Positions 7,791 to 15,679 of a stretch of 64,000 nucleotides of DNA are shown in pieces. The stretch covers positions 62,001 to 126,000 of the forward strand of contig JAZQCD010000008.1 in assembly GCA_045546135.1 (NCBI GenBank), in the 5' to 3' direction. The notes under the pieces were generated by a model that had not been told where the DNA came from, made no database searches, and saw only the letters and a list, made by a program, of their open reading frames with translations. Numbering within the stretch: position 1 is the stretch's first letter; every line of letters starts with the position of its first letter. This DNA comes from RUG13409 sp045546135. GTDB lineage: Bacteria; Bacillota; Clostridia; Peptostreptococcales; Anaerovoracaceae. Made by a program: the position numbers and the translations under genes.

Positions 7791-8588
7791 CTATACCAGC
7801 TTTATAACATCCTTGATGGCTATGAAGATTATAAGAGCAAAGATCAGCGCCATTCCTATGCCGTTTATGACATTCTCTGCTTTCTGTGATAACCTTCCGC
7901 CTGAGATGATCTTTATGATGGATACGAATATCCTGCCTCCGTCAAGTCCGGGGATAGGAAGCATGTTCATGATAGCAAGATTTACTGAGATGATGCCTAC
8001 TAGGTAAACAACGTTTATGAGCCCGTAACTTGCTGAATCTGCAACTACTGCAACTATACCTATTACTCCGCTCACATCATCGACAGAACTCTTTCCTGTA
8101 AAGATGCCTCCGAGGAAGGCAAAAATGTCCTTTATCATAGTAAAGCAATCCTGCCATGAGACCTGAAGAATGCGACCGAAACCTACCTGGCCACCGGCAA
8201 CTACAGTATATGCTATGAGTATGATCAAAAAACCTACTACGAAATTGACAAAAGATCCTGCGCAAAGAATGAAAAATTGCTTCCAATAGGGCTGATTAAC
8301 AAAAGCCTTTGGATCTGTATCTACGAAATTTTCTATTTCTTCATCGGTCATATCATCACCGAATTCTCCTTCAAGAGCGCAATATCCGCCTACAGGAATG
8401 GCTCTTAAGGAATACATAGTGCCGTTCTTTTCTTTTTGCGTGATCACAGGACCCATGCCGACTGCAAACTCGTTGACTCTGACGCCAAGGAGTTTTGAGA
8501 CGATGCAGTGTCCTCCCTCATGTACGGTTATCAGCAAAAGGAATCCTATGATCCCTATTGCGATACCCAAAACTTGTGTCCAGTTCAT
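7791..8588 (-). CDS. rseP: Site-2 protease (RseP/RasP-like M50) lacking a PDZ domain
   Basis: This intramembrane zinc metalloprotease has the zinc ligands HEGGH at residues 23-27 in the first membrane helix, and the distal PIPGLDGGRI motif supplying the third ligand Asp. Four membrane segments are visible (about 5-27, 92-115, 182-207, 235-262). It is only 265 residues, against about 420 for RasP/RseP. The missing part is the periplasmic PDZ domain that normally lies between the second and third helices: here the sequence goes from YTVVAGGQ almost directly to a short linker. It sits in the usual place, overlapping dxr by four bases and followed by ispG. Its substrates (an anti-sigma factor, signal-peptide remnants) cannot be read. 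Confidence 0.88.
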   Translation of the reverse strand: MNWTQVLGIAIGIIGFLLLITVHEGGHCIVSKLLGVRVNEFAVGMGPVITQKEKNGTMYSLRAIPVGGYCALEGEFGDDMTDEEIENFVDTDPKAFVNQPYWKQFFILCAGSFVNFVVGFLIILIAYTVVAGGQVGFGRILQVSWQDCFTMIKDIFAFLGGIFTGKSSVDDVSGVIGIVAVVADSASYGLINVVYLVGIISVNLAIMNMLPIPGLDGGRIFVSIIKIISGGRLSQKAENVINGIGMALIFALIIFIAIKDVIKLV

Positions 8589-9739
8589 TTACTTATACCC
8601 CCAATGTATTCTAATACGTCTTTTCTTGATGACTTTTCTACTTCGAATATGTCATCGACGCACTTTATATCCTTTTTTTTATGTCTATTCAAAGCTTCTT
8701 CAACGGCATCGCCTATTTGAACAAAGCTTATTTTATCATTAAGGAATGCAGCAACTGCTTCTTCATTTGCAGCATTCAGCACTATGGTATATGACCCGCC
8801 TGCTTCTATTGCCTTCATTGCAAGTCCAAGGCATTTGAAGGTGTCCGGGTCTGCTTTTTCAAAATGCATTGATGAAAGCTCAAAGAGATCGAGACTTTCT
8901 CCTATGTTTGATAGCCTTCTTGGATAGCTTAGAGCATATCCGATGGGTATCCTCATATCAGCTCTTCCTATTTGAGCTATGATGGATCCGTCTTCAAATT
9001 CTATGGCGCTGTGGATGGCGCTTTCAGGATGTACTACAACTTGTATATCCTTTGCAGGGACATCAAATAACCTGCAGGCCTCTATTATCTCAAGACCCTT
9101 GTTCATCATTGTCGCTGAATCGATGGTGATCTTTGCTCCCATGGACCAGTTTGGATGCTTTAGTGCCTGAGCCTTTGTTACAGACTGTAGCTGCTCCTTC
9201 GTATAGCCTCTAAAGGGTCCTCCTGATGCAGTAAGGAGTATCTTTTTAAGCTTGTTTCCTCCTGCTCCCTGAAGACATTGAAAAATTGCTGAATGCTCTG
9301 AATCTACAGGAAGGAATGCAATGCCTTTTTCCTTGACAGCATCCATGATGAGATCTCCGCCTGCAACAAGAGTCTCCTTGTTTGCAAAGGCTATGTCCTT
9401 GCCCGCATTTATGGCTTCAAGCGTAGGCCTTATACCCATCATTCCAAGGAGAGAGTTCACTACCATTTCAGCTCTTGTTTGTGAAGCTGCAGTGCAGATA
9501 CCATTGATTCCGTATGAAAAATCTATTGATGGGAATTCTTTAGAAAGGATCTCCATGTCCTTTTCATCGGCGCAGACAGCAAAAGACGGAGCAAATTCTT
9601 TTAATTGCTCCCTAAACAAAGATATATTGTGACCGCAAGTAAGAGCTTCTATTTGAAACTCATCACTGTGCTTTCTGACTATGTCGAGTGTCTGAGTTCC
9701 TATGGAACCTGTAGACCCAAGTATAGATAATCTTTTCAA
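8585..9739 (-). CDS. dxr: 1-deoxy-D-xylulose 5-phosphate reductoisomerase
   Basis: Dxr converts DXP to methylerythritol 4-phosphate with NADPH, the committed step of the MEP pathway. The 384 residues start with the nucleotide-binding LGSTGSIGTQTLDIV and contain the catalytic PVDSEHSAIFQCL segment, with metal ligands Asp and Glu, then LTASGGPFRGY and HPNWSMGAKITIDSATMMNKGLE written here in part: HPNWSMG and DSATMMNKG. The ATG lies within the cdsA stop overlap (four bases) and its stop overlaps the protease start, so the cdsA-dxr-rseP genes are tightly coupled. Nothing unusual was seen in the active-site motifs. Confidence 0.97.
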   Translation of the reverse strand: MKRLSILGSTGSIGTQTLDIVRKHSDEFQIEALTCGHNISLFREQLKEFAPSFAVCADEKDMEILSKEFPSIDFSYGINGICTAASQTRAEMVVNSLLGMMGIRPTLEAINAGKDIAFANKETLVAGGDLIMDAVKEKGIAFLPVDSEHSAIFQCLQGAGGNKLKKILLTASGGPFRGYTKEQLQSVTKAQALKHPNWSMGAKITIDSATMMNKGLEIIEACRLFDVPAKDIQVVVHPESAIHSAIEFEDGSIIAQIGRADMRIPIGYALSYPRRLSNIGESLDLFELSSMHFEKADPDTFKCLGLAMKAIEAGGSYTIVLNAANEEAVAAFLNDKISFVQIGDAVEEALNRHKKKDIKCVDDIFEVEKSSRKDVLEYIGGISK

Positions 9740-10548
9740 GGCCTTAATACCACCAGAATATAGTAATAGATAAATGGAGCAGTCAGAAGTACGCTGTCTG
9801 CCCTGTCAAGCACTCCTCCGTGACCCGGGATAAGGTTGCTGTAATCCTTTATACCCATCTTTCTTTTGAACATGGATGCTATGAGATCTCCGAACTGTGA
9901 GAATGCAGCTCCGAAAACACCCATGATAAAGCAATGTATCATAATGTCTCTATATACGAAAAAGCCGAATACAAGAGCAAGGAGCGATGCTCCTATGACC
10001 CCTCCTATGGAGCCCTCTACTGTCTTTTTGGGAGATATCTCAGGGCAAAGCCTATGCTTTCCCATTGCTTTACCCACAAGAAGCGCAAATATATCAGATC
10101 CGTTGGCTGCAATGAATACGAGCCATGCCATTTTGTCATATCCGTTGATCCTCGTTATGAGGGGCAGATGTGCAAAAAAGAACCCTATATACATAGCGCC
10201 GAGTATCATGATGAGCCCATCGTAGATCTTAAGTCCCTTCTTTGCAAGGCCGGCAAGCAGGCCTGCTGCGGTGGTCCCGGATATCCACATACACAAAAGA
10301 TGAGCGTAAGTCTTTTGTGCGTTGCCCGGGATGAATTCACCCCAGACTATGATCATATACAGACAAACGAGAGATACATAACCCATCCATTCATCAACGT
10401 GTATGTCTGCATGAGTAAATGCCTGATAGAATTCATGCATCGCCATTACGGAAAGCACGAATATGACGCAAAGAAGCGGTATTCCCTTAAGGTATACGAA
10501 GAAAAGAAGCGGAAGCATCACCAGTGCTGATATAACTCTTTGTTTCAT
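9736..10548 (-). CDS. cdsA: Phosphatidate cytidylyltransferase
   Basis: CdsA makes CDP-diacylglycerol from phosphatidate and CTP, the branch point of phospholipid synthesis, in the cytoplasmic membrane. The 270 residues contain about eight hydrophobic segments. The C-terminal signature is present: SPKKTVEGSIGG near residue 170 and the conserved KDYSNLIPGHGGVLDRADS near 235. Asp residues in FIAANGSDIFALLVGKAMGK fit the metal site. It overlaps uppS by four bases upstream and dxr by four bases downstream, consistent with a single coupled transcript. Confidence 0.95.
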   Translation of the reverse strand: MKQRVISALVMLPLLFFVYLKGIPLLCVIFVLSVMAMHEFYQAFTHADIHVDEWMGYVSLVCLYMIIVWGEFIPGNAQKTYAHLLCMWISGTTAAGLLAGLAKKGLKIYDGLIMILGAMYIGFFFAHLPLITRINGYDKMAWLVFIAANGSDIFALLVGKAMGKHRLCPEISPKKTVEGSIGGVIGASLLALVFGFFVYRDIMIHCFIMGVFGAAFSQFGDLIASMFKRKMGIKDYSNLIPGHGGVLDRADSVLLTAPFIYYYILVVLRP

Positions 10549-11249
10549 GCTTTTACTCCCCCAAATCTTCTGTCTCTTTTTTCATATTCAAGAAGGCACC
10601 TTTCATATTCTTCTTTATCAAAATCAGGCCAGTATACAGGCGTTACCACAAATTCTGAATATGCGCATTGCCATGTAAGAAAATTGGATATCCTGAACTC
10701 TCCGCTCGTCCTGATGACAAGATCGGGATCCGGTATGTCCTTTGTGTAAAGAAGCTTTGCAAAGGACTCCTCAGTTACTTCTTCTCCCCTCTTTACAGCT
10801 TCGTTGACCGCCCTTACTATCTCAGCTCTTCCGCCGTAATTAAGGGCAATATTAAATACGAGCCCTGTGTTATCTTTGGTAGAATCAAGGGCATATCGTA
10901 CAGATTTTTGAGCTTCTTCAGGGATGGCTGTAATATCGCCAAGGAAGTTGAGTTTGACGTTGTTTCTGTTCAGTTCGTCAAGCTCGGACTTTACATAAAG
11001 AACGAGCAATTTAAAGATACCGGAAACCTCATCTTTAGCGCGTTTCCAGTTCTCTGTAGAAAAGGCATACACTGTAAGGTATTTGATACCCAGATCCGAT
11101 GTATGCCTTACTATTTCTATCAAGGACTTCATTCCCTCGCTGTGTCCTGAAACTCTGGGAAGTCCTCTTTTTTTGGCCCAGCGGCCGTTGCCATCCATGA
11201 TGATGGCAACGTGCTGCGGCAATAATTCTTTTTCTTTATCTGATAGCAA
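10545..11249 (-). CDS. uppS: Undecaprenyl diphosphate synthase (cis-prenyltransferase)
   Basis: UppS condenses isopentenyl diphosphate units to the C55 lipid carrier used for peptidoglycan precursors. The 234 residues carry the five conserved regions: IIMDGNGRWAKKRGLPRVSG near the N-terminus with the catalytic Asp, YLTVYAFSTENWKR, NIALNYGGRAEIVRA, and the C-terminal DPDLVIRTSGEFRISNF and FVVTPVYWPDF. Length is slightly below the 240-250 norm. It starts three bases after the frr stop and overlaps cdsA downstream. Grouping with dxr and ispG ties precursor supply and use together. Confidence 0.96.
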   Translation of the reverse strand: MLSDKEKELLPQHVAIIMDGNGRWAKKRGLPRVSGHSEGMKSLIEIVRHTSDLGIKYLTVYAFSTENWKRAKDEVSGIFKLLVLYVKSELDELNRNNVKLNFLGDITAIPEEAQKSVRYALDSTKDNTGLVFNIALNYGGRAEIVRAVNEAVKRGEEVTEESFAKLLYTKDIPDPDLVIRTSGEFRISNFLTWQCAYSEFVVTPVYWPDFDKEEYERCLLEYEKRDRRFGGVKA

Positions 11250-11252
11250 AAC

Positions 11253-11807
11253 TTATAGCTCCATGAGCTCCTTGCCCTTGTTGGCAATGATGTCGTCGAT
11301 GTCCTTGATGCACTTGTCTGTCATCTTCTGGATCTCTTCAAGATCCTTCTTTACATCGTCTTCTGTGAGCTCTCCTGCTTTTTCTTCTTTCTTGATGGTC
11401 TCGTTGACATCTCTTCTAAGATTTCTGACAGCAACTTTAGACTCTTCGCCCATCTTTTTGATCTGCTTTGTGAGATCCTTTCTGCGCTCTTCCGTAAGAG
11501 GCGGGATGACGAGTCTTATGTTCTTTCCGTCATTGCTTGGATTTATGCCGATGTTTGCAGCCTGTATTGCCTTTTCAATGGTACCGACTGACTTCGGATC
11601 GAAAGGAATGACAAGAAGTGTCCTTGGATCCGGGACCTGAATGTTGCAAAGCTGCTTTAAGGGTGTAGGTGTACCGTAGTACTCAACACTGACCTGATCG
11701 AGAAGCGCAGGATTTGCGCGGCCTGCTCTCACAGTATTGAGATCCTCTTTCAGTACTGAAAGGGTCTTTGCCATCTTCTCTTCATATTGTTCTTTTGTGG
11801 TTGCCAT
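11253..11807 (-). CDS. frr: Ribosome recycling factor
   Basis: RRF splits post-termination ribosomes together with EF-G. The 184 residues match the uniform family length of about 185. The characteristic start is MATTKEQYEEKMAKTLSVLKED, written here in part as KMAKTLSVLKEDL, followed by TVRAGRANPALLDQVSVEYYG, of which RAGRANPALLD is the key element. The helical C-terminus has RRDVNETIKK and IQKMTDKCIKDIDDI. An AGGAGGT site lies just before the ATG. It is ten bases downstream of pyrH, the usual neighbour in Firmicutes. Confidence 0.98.
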   Translation of the reverse strand: MATTKEQYEEKMAKTLSVLKEDLNTVRAGRANPALLDQVSVEYYGTPTPLKQLCNIQVPDPRTLLVIPFDPKSVGTIEKAIQAANIGINPSNDGKNIRLVIPPLTEERRKDLTKQIKKMGEESKVAVRNLRRDVNETIKKEEKAGELTEDDVKKDLEEIQKMTDKCIKDIDDIIANKGKELMEL

Positions 11808-11817
11808 ATGTGACCTC

Positions 11818-12522
11818 CTAAGAAATAATCGTTCCTATCTCTTCGCCTCTGCATGCACGGGCTATGCCGTCTACTTCATTAAGACCGAAGACGTGTATGG
11901 TTATATTGTTATCTCTGCATAGACTTGCAGCAGTAGAATCCATTACCTTGAGGTTCCTCTGAAGCACCTCAGTATGCGTAAGCTTATCGAACTTGACAGC
12001 ATTTGGATTTGTTGCAGGATCTGAGTCATAAACGCCGTCCACATTCTTTGCAAGAAGCAAAACATCTGCTTCCATTTCAGCAGCCTTGAGAGCTGCAGCA
12101 GTATCTGTAGTAAAGTACGGAGAACCTGTTCCTGCTCCGAATATGACTACAATTCCTCTTTTGAGGAGCGAGTCAGCTCTTCTTCTTGAATAACTCTCTG
12201 CAACAGCTTTTATTTCGAGAGCTGTAAGGACTCTGGCTTCTATTCCTTTTGCTTCAAAAGCTTCCTGAAGTCCTAAAGCATTGATGACTGTAGCAAGCAT
12301 TCCCATGTAGTCTGCTGTAGCCTGGTTCATATCGGGAGATGTCCTTCCTCTCCAGAAGTTTCCTCCGCCTACCACTATACCTACCTGCACATTCATCTCA
12401 AGGAGCTTTCTGACATCGTCTGCCACCTTGGATGTCATCTTTGGATCTATGCCATGACCGGCTTCACCTGCCAGAGCTTCTCCGCTGATCTTCAGTATTA
12501 CTCTTTTGTATTTGGATTCCAT
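11818..12522 (-). CDS. pyrH: UMP kinase
   Basis: PyrH phosphorylates UMP to UDP and belongs to the amino-acid kinase fold, hexameric in bacteria. The ATG at 12522 (MESKYKRVILK) is chosen, giving 234 residues; an in-frame TTG at 12540 is rejected because the codons between contain the GGAGG ribosome site. Family motifs are LKISGEAL, VGIVVGGGNFWRG, and GAGTGSPYFTTDTAAALKA. Two-step regulation by GTP and UTP is known for the family. Unlike in Bacillus, pyrH does not directly follow tsf: trxB and a separate promoter (12547-12576) intervene. Confidence 0.97.
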   Translation of the reverse strand: MESKYKRVILKISGEALAGEAGHGIDPKMTSKVADDVRKLLEMNVQVGIVVGGGNFWRGRTSPDMNQATADYMGMLATVINALGLQEAFEAKGIEARVLTALEIKAVAESYSRRRADSLLKRGIVVIFGAGTGSPYFTTDTAAALKAAEMEADVLLLAKNVDGVYDSDPATNPNAVKFDKLTHTEVLQRNLKVMDSTAASLCRDNNITIHVFGLNEVDGIARACRGEEIGTIIS

Positions 12523-12546
12523 AAGATCCTCCGTTTCCAAATGTAT

Positions 12547-12576
12547 ATTTTAGCATATGTATATGCTGTGTGCCAA
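12547..12576 (-). promoter_or_regulatory. Candidate pyrH promoter with palindrome in the spacer
   Basis: The minus strand reads TTGGCA (12571-12576), an 18-base spacer, and TAAAAT (12547-12552). The spacer contains AGCATAT and ATATGCT separated by two bases (12552-12567), a perfect inverted repeat of 7 bp. A palindrome between the -35 and -10 boxes is a common operator position. The start would fall near 12540, just ahead of the GGAGG site of pyrH. Confidence 0.55.
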
Positions 12577-12587
12577 TGATTTTGGGC

Positions 12588-13535
12588 TTAGTTCCACTTA
12601 AATGAACCTTCTATGTACTTTTGCGCATTGACTGCAGCTATTGCTCCGTCAGCAACGGCAGTGACCACCTGCCTTAAAGATTTGATCCTTACGTCGCCTG
12701 CAGCAAAGACTCCGGGAACTGCTGTCCTCATCTCATCATCTGTGCGTATATATCCCCTTTCAAGAGGAAGTATACCTTCAAAAAGTTCTGTATTAGGATG
12801 AAGACCGATGAATATGAAAAGACCAAAGGGACTGCCGTCTTCAGGTTTGAGTTCAGAAACTACACCCGTCTGCGTGTTTTCAATGACTATGCTTTCTATC
12901 TGATCTGTGCCCTTTATTTCCTTTACGATGGAATTGTAAATATATTTTTTCAATTTGGGATTTGCAAATGCCTTTTCCTTGATGGAGTTTGCGCATGTAA
13001 GATAAGGCATGTTCTGTATGATGGTAACGTCTCTTACGAATTTTGTAAGATACATAGCTTCTTCTACTGCAGCATCTCCTCCGCCTACTACATACACAGG
13101 CAGGTCCTCAAAGAATGCTGCATCGCAGGTAGCGCAATATGTGACTCCTGCTCCTGTAAGCTCCATCTCTCCGGGACATCCTATGTGATTTTTATCGGAG
13201 CCCGTGCATATGATTACAGTCTTTCCATAGTAGTCGTCACCAAAACAGGAAACTTCTTTTATCTCTTTATCAAGGTCTACAGTAAGTACCGTATCATAGA
13301 CCCTTTTTACACCAAAACTATCTGCCTGGTCAGACATCCTTGCAGTAAGTGACACACCGGACTCTTCATCGAGGCAACCGGGATAATTCTCTATCTCTGC
13401 TGTTGTAGTGATCTGTCCTCCTACTGTCTCCTTTTCTATAAGAAGAGCGTTCATCCTTGCCCTTCCTGCATAAATGGCTGCAGAAAGCCCTGCAGGTCCT
13501 GAACCTATGATTATGACATCAAATATATCTTGCAT
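12588..13535 (-). CDS. trxB: Thioredoxin reductase (NADPH, FAD)
   Basis: TrxB transfers electrons from NADPH through FAD and a redox disulphide to thioredoxin. The 315 residues show the FAD Rossmann motif VIIIGSGPAGLSAAIYAGRA at the N-terminus, the redox CATC motif near residue 134 (YCATCDAAFF), the NADPH motif VVGGGDAAVEEAMYLT, and the C-terminal FAD-binding FAAGDVRIKSLRQVVTA. The usual second-lobe glycine is present. It has its own promoter-like -10 (13567-13572) and AAAGGAGA ribosome site. Its insertion between the tsf terminator and pyrH is atypical for Firmicutes. Confidence 0.96.
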   Translation of the reverse strand: MQDIFDVIIIGSGPAGLSAAIYAGRARMNALLIEKETVGGQITTTAEIENYPGCLDEESGVSLTARMSDQADSFGVKRVYDTVLTVDLDKEIKEVSCFGDDYYGKTVIICTGSDKNHIGCPGEMELTGAGVTYCATCDAAFFEDLPVYVVGGGDAAVEEAMYLTKFVRDVTIIQNMPYLTCANSIKEKAFANPKLKKYIYNSIVKEIKGTDQIESIVIENTQTGVVSELKPEDGSPFGLFIFIGLHPNTELFEGILPLERGYIRTDDEMRTAVPGVFAAGDVRIKSLRQVVTAVADGAIAAVNAQKYIEGSFKWN

Positions 13536-13566
13536 ATTTTCTTATTTCTCCTTTTTCTCTCGGAGT

Positions 13567-13572
13567 ATTATA
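13567..13572 (-). promoter_or_regulatory. Candidate trxB promoter -10 box
   Basis: TATAAT on the minus strand, preceded by ATG, lies about 30 bases before the trxB ATG and after the tsf terminator. The base run at the -35 distance (TTTATT) is weak. The position between a terminator and the ribosome site supports it. Confidence 0.45.
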
Positions 13573-13639
13573 CATTAATCGAGACACTAAATAAAGTATA
13601 ACCAAAGAATATATGACCCATATATATTGCAGGATACAT

Positions 13640-13667
13640 AAAAAGACAGCCCCCATAGGGACTGTCT
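13640..13667 (-). terminator. Intrinsic terminator after tsf
   Basis: The minus strand forms a 10-bp stem, AGACAGTCCC against GGGGCTGTCT-type sequence with one G-U pair and a 4-base loop (13644-13667), followed by TTTTT. It lies 18 bases past the tsf stop and ends the rpsB-tsf unit. Confidence 0.88.
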
Positions 13668-13685
13668 TTAAACGTCTTTGGATCT

Positions 13686-14609
13686 TTACTGAGCCATCTG
13701 CTTTGCAACTTCTTCTGCAAAGTTTTCCTGCTTCTTTTCGATACCTTCGCCAACTTCATAGCGGACCATCTCGACGACCTGGATGTCCTTACCGATAGCC
13801 TTAGCTACGGAATCAACATACTCTTTTACGGTCATGTTGGAATCCTTTACGAATGCCTGGTCTACAAGGCAGGTCTCCTTGAGCTGCTTCTTGAGTCTTC
13901 CCTGGATCATCTTTTCGATGATTGCCTGTGGCTTATCAGGTGCTTCCTTTGCAGCCTGTGCGATGAGTACTTCCTTCTCGTGTGCAAGGTATTCAGGATC
14001 TACTCCGCTCTCATCTACGAACTGTGGGTTCATGGATGCTACCTGCATTGCAACGTCTTTTCCGCATGTTGTAACTTCTGTTACATCAGCTTCTGTCTTA
14101 AGACCAACGATAACGCCGATCTTTCCGCCCATGTGGAGATATCCGACATACTTGACTCCGGGAGTTGTGCACTTTGCAACTCTTCTGATGTTCATGTTCT
14201 CACCGATCTTTGCGATCTTCTGTGTAAGAGCATCAGCAACTGTTCCCTCTTCCTTGTACGGCTGCTTCATGAGGCAGTTCTCGCACTTGACATCATCGGA
14301 AAGGGAGATCTGAGCAAGATCTTCTACGAACTCTATGAATTCAGGGTTCTTGGAAGCGAAGTCTGTCTCGATGTTGACTTCTACAGCTGCTGCCTTTGTA
14401 GCATCAGCATTGAATGCAAGTCTTACAAGACCTTCTGCAGCGATCCTTCCGGCCTTCTTTGCTGCCTTGGAGAGTCCGTTCTCTCTGAGGTAGTCGATAG
14501 CCTTCTCCATGTTTCCTTCACATGCTACGAGGGCCTTCTTGCAGTCCATCATTCCTGCGCCTGTTGTTTCACGCAGTTCTTTAACCATTGCGGCTGTTAC
14601 TTCTGCCAT
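13686..14609 (-). CDS. tsf: Translation elongation factor Ts
   Basis: EF-Ts recharges EF-Tu by exchanging GDP for GTP. The 307 residues begin AEVTAAMVKELRETTGAGMMDCKKAL, of which LRETTGAGMMDCK is the family signature, followed by the N-terminal UBA-like domain and two core domains with FASKNPEFIEF and MHMGGKIGVIVGL. The C-terminal helix VRYEVGEGIEKKQENFAEEV is typical. It lies 14 bases downstream of rpsB and is followed by a strong terminator, so rpsB-tsf is a two-gene unit here. Confidence 0.98.
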   Translation of the reverse strand: MAEVTAAMVKELRETTGAGMMDCKKALVACEGNMEKAIDYLRENGLSKAAKKAGRIAAEGLVRLAFNADATKAAAVEVNIETDFASKNPEFIEFVEDLAQISLSDDVKCENCLMKQPYKEEGTVADALTQKIAKIGENMNIRRVAKCTTPGVKYVGYLHMGGKIGVIVGLKTEADVTEVTTCGKDVAMQVASMNPQFVDESGVDPEYLAHEKEVLIAQAAKEAPDKPQAIIEKMIQGRLKKQLKETCLVDQAFVKDSNMTVKEYVDSVAKAIGKDIQVVEMVRYEVGEGIEKKQENFAEEVAKQMAQ

Positions 14610-14623
14610 TTTTATTCTCCTTA

Positions 14624-15388
14624 CTACTCTTCAGTAGCTTCTTCTGCTTCTGCTTCAACTTCTTCTACAGCTTCTTCTGCCGGTTCTTCGGCATCAGCCA
14701 TGGATTCGCCCTGTCTTCCTTCGATAACAGCGTCTGCCATCTTTCCGACTATGAGCTTGACTGCTCTGATAGCGTCATCGTTTGCAGGGATGACATAATC
14801 ACAGTCATCAGGATCGCAGTTAGTATCGCACATACCGACTACTGGAATACCAAGTGTATGAGCTTCCTTTACAGCGATCTTTTCCTTCTTTGGATCTACG
14901 ACTACGAGTGCGCCCGGCATACCGTGCATAGTCTTGATTCCGCCGAGATACTTTTCCAGCTTTTCAGCTTCCTGAGAGAGCTTGATGGTCTCTTTCTTGG
15001 AGAGCTTTTCGAATGTGCCGTCTTCGGCCATCTTGTTGATCTCTGCAAGTCTTCTGATCCTGGAAGAAATAGTTTTGTAGTTTGTGAGCATACCGCCGAG
15101 CCATCTCTCGTTTACATAGTACATGTCGCAGCGAAGTGCTTCGTCTTTGATAGCCTGCTGAGCCTGCTTCTTTGTACCTACGAAGAGTACCGGCTTGCCT
15201 TCTGCAGCTACGCTCTTTACGAAATCATATGCTTCGTCGACCTTGTAAACTGTCTTGGAAAGGTCGATGATGTAGATCCCGTTTCTCTCTGTGAAGATGT
15301 ATGGTGCCATCTTCGGGTTCCATCTTCTTGTCTGGTGACCAAAATGTACGCCTGCTTCAAGAAGAGCTTTCATGGAAATGATTGCCAT
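14624..15388 (-). CDS. rpsB: 30S ribosomal protein S2 with acidic tail
   Basis: S2 binds the 30S body at the base of the head. The 254 residues begin MAIISMKALLEAGVHFGHQT and include the RRWNPKMAPYIF and GTKKQAQQAI signatures, with VVDPKKEKIAVKEAHTLGIPV-type sequence near residue 155 (VVDPKKEK is the core). The last 30 residues are a Glu/Ala-rich tail (EEAVEEVEAEAEEATEE). A strong AGGAGGT site sits nine bases before the ATG. The leader upstream can fold into a long hairpin, consistent with the autoregulated rpsB leaders known in other bacteria. Confidence 0.98.
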   Translation of the reverse strand: MAIISMKALLEAGVHFGHQTRRWNPKMAPYIFTERNGIYIIDLSKTVYKVDEAYDFVKSVAAEGKPVLFVGTKKQAQQAIKDEALRCDMYYVNERWLGGMLTNYKTISSRIRRLAEINKMAEDGTFEKLSKKETIKLSQEAEKLEKYLGGIKTMHGMPGALVVVDPKKEKIAVKEAHTLGIPVVGMCDTNCDPDDCDYVIPANDDAIRAVKLIVGKMADAVIEGRQGESMADAEEPAEEAVEEVEAEAEEATEE

Positions 15389-15500
15389 TTTGAATTACCT
15401 CCTAAGGTTAACTGCTTCCATCACGGCACTGGCATAACACACACATCCCAAGATCATGAGACACCTTGTGTTTTTACCGTGATGTGACTGATGATGTTGC
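15389..15500 (-). ncRNA. Candidate structured rpsB leader RNA
   Basis: Between the promoter region and the rpsB ATG, CATCACGG (15477-15484) and CCGTGATG (15419-15426) form a perfect 8-bp helix on the minus strand. Inside it AACACA pairs with TGTGTT, and CAAG with CTTG closes an inner loop. The repeat GCAGTTAA occurs on both sides of the helix. The ribosome site at 15397-15403 lies just downstream. This looks like a ribosomal protein leader that could bind S2, but the family was not identified. Confidence 0.5.
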
Positions 15501-15551
15501 TCTTTTAACTGCACACATAAATGCTACCGTATTTCGTACATAAATGCACAC

Positions 15552-15580
15552 AAAAAATCCGCCGCAGTTTTGAGCAGCGG
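15552..15580 (-). terminator. Intrinsic terminator-like hairpin at the rpsB transcription start
   Basis: The minus strand gives CCGCTGC and GCGGCGG as a 7-bp stem with one U-G pair and an 8-base loop, then ATTTTTT. It begins four bases after the -10 box of the rpsB promoter, so it either backs up the rpoZ terminator 70 bases upstream or forms the very 5' end of the rpsB mRNA. Confidence 0.7.
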
Positions 15581-15584
15581 AAAT

Positions 15585-15613
15585 ATATTACACTAAGAAT
15601 CGCACCAATGCAA
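15585..15613 (-). promoter_or_regulatory. Candidate strong rpsB promoter
   Basis: The minus strand reads TTGCAT (15608-15613), 17 bases, then TAATAT (15585-15590), a close sigma-A match with ideal spacing. The start should fall near 15578, giving a leader of about 190 bases that holds two hairpins. Confidence 0.65.
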
Positions 15614-15645
15614 GTGAAAAACAATGAATCATCAAGCATTTTTGC

Positions 15646-15670
15646 AAAAAAAGAGACGGATGTCCGTCTC
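15646..15670 (-). terminator. Intrinsic terminator after rpoZ
   Basis: On the minus strand GAGACGGA and TCCGTCTC form a perfect 8-bp stem with a 2-base spacer (15653-15670), followed by TTTTTTT. It starts ten bases beyond the rpoZ stop. Confidence 0.9.
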
Positions 15671-15679
15671 CTTCATTGC

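Noticed and set aside
13568..13759. Short reading frame overlapping the end of tsf
   Set aside because: It runs through the tsf terminator and lacks a ribosome site; it is a frame opened by the hairpin sequence.
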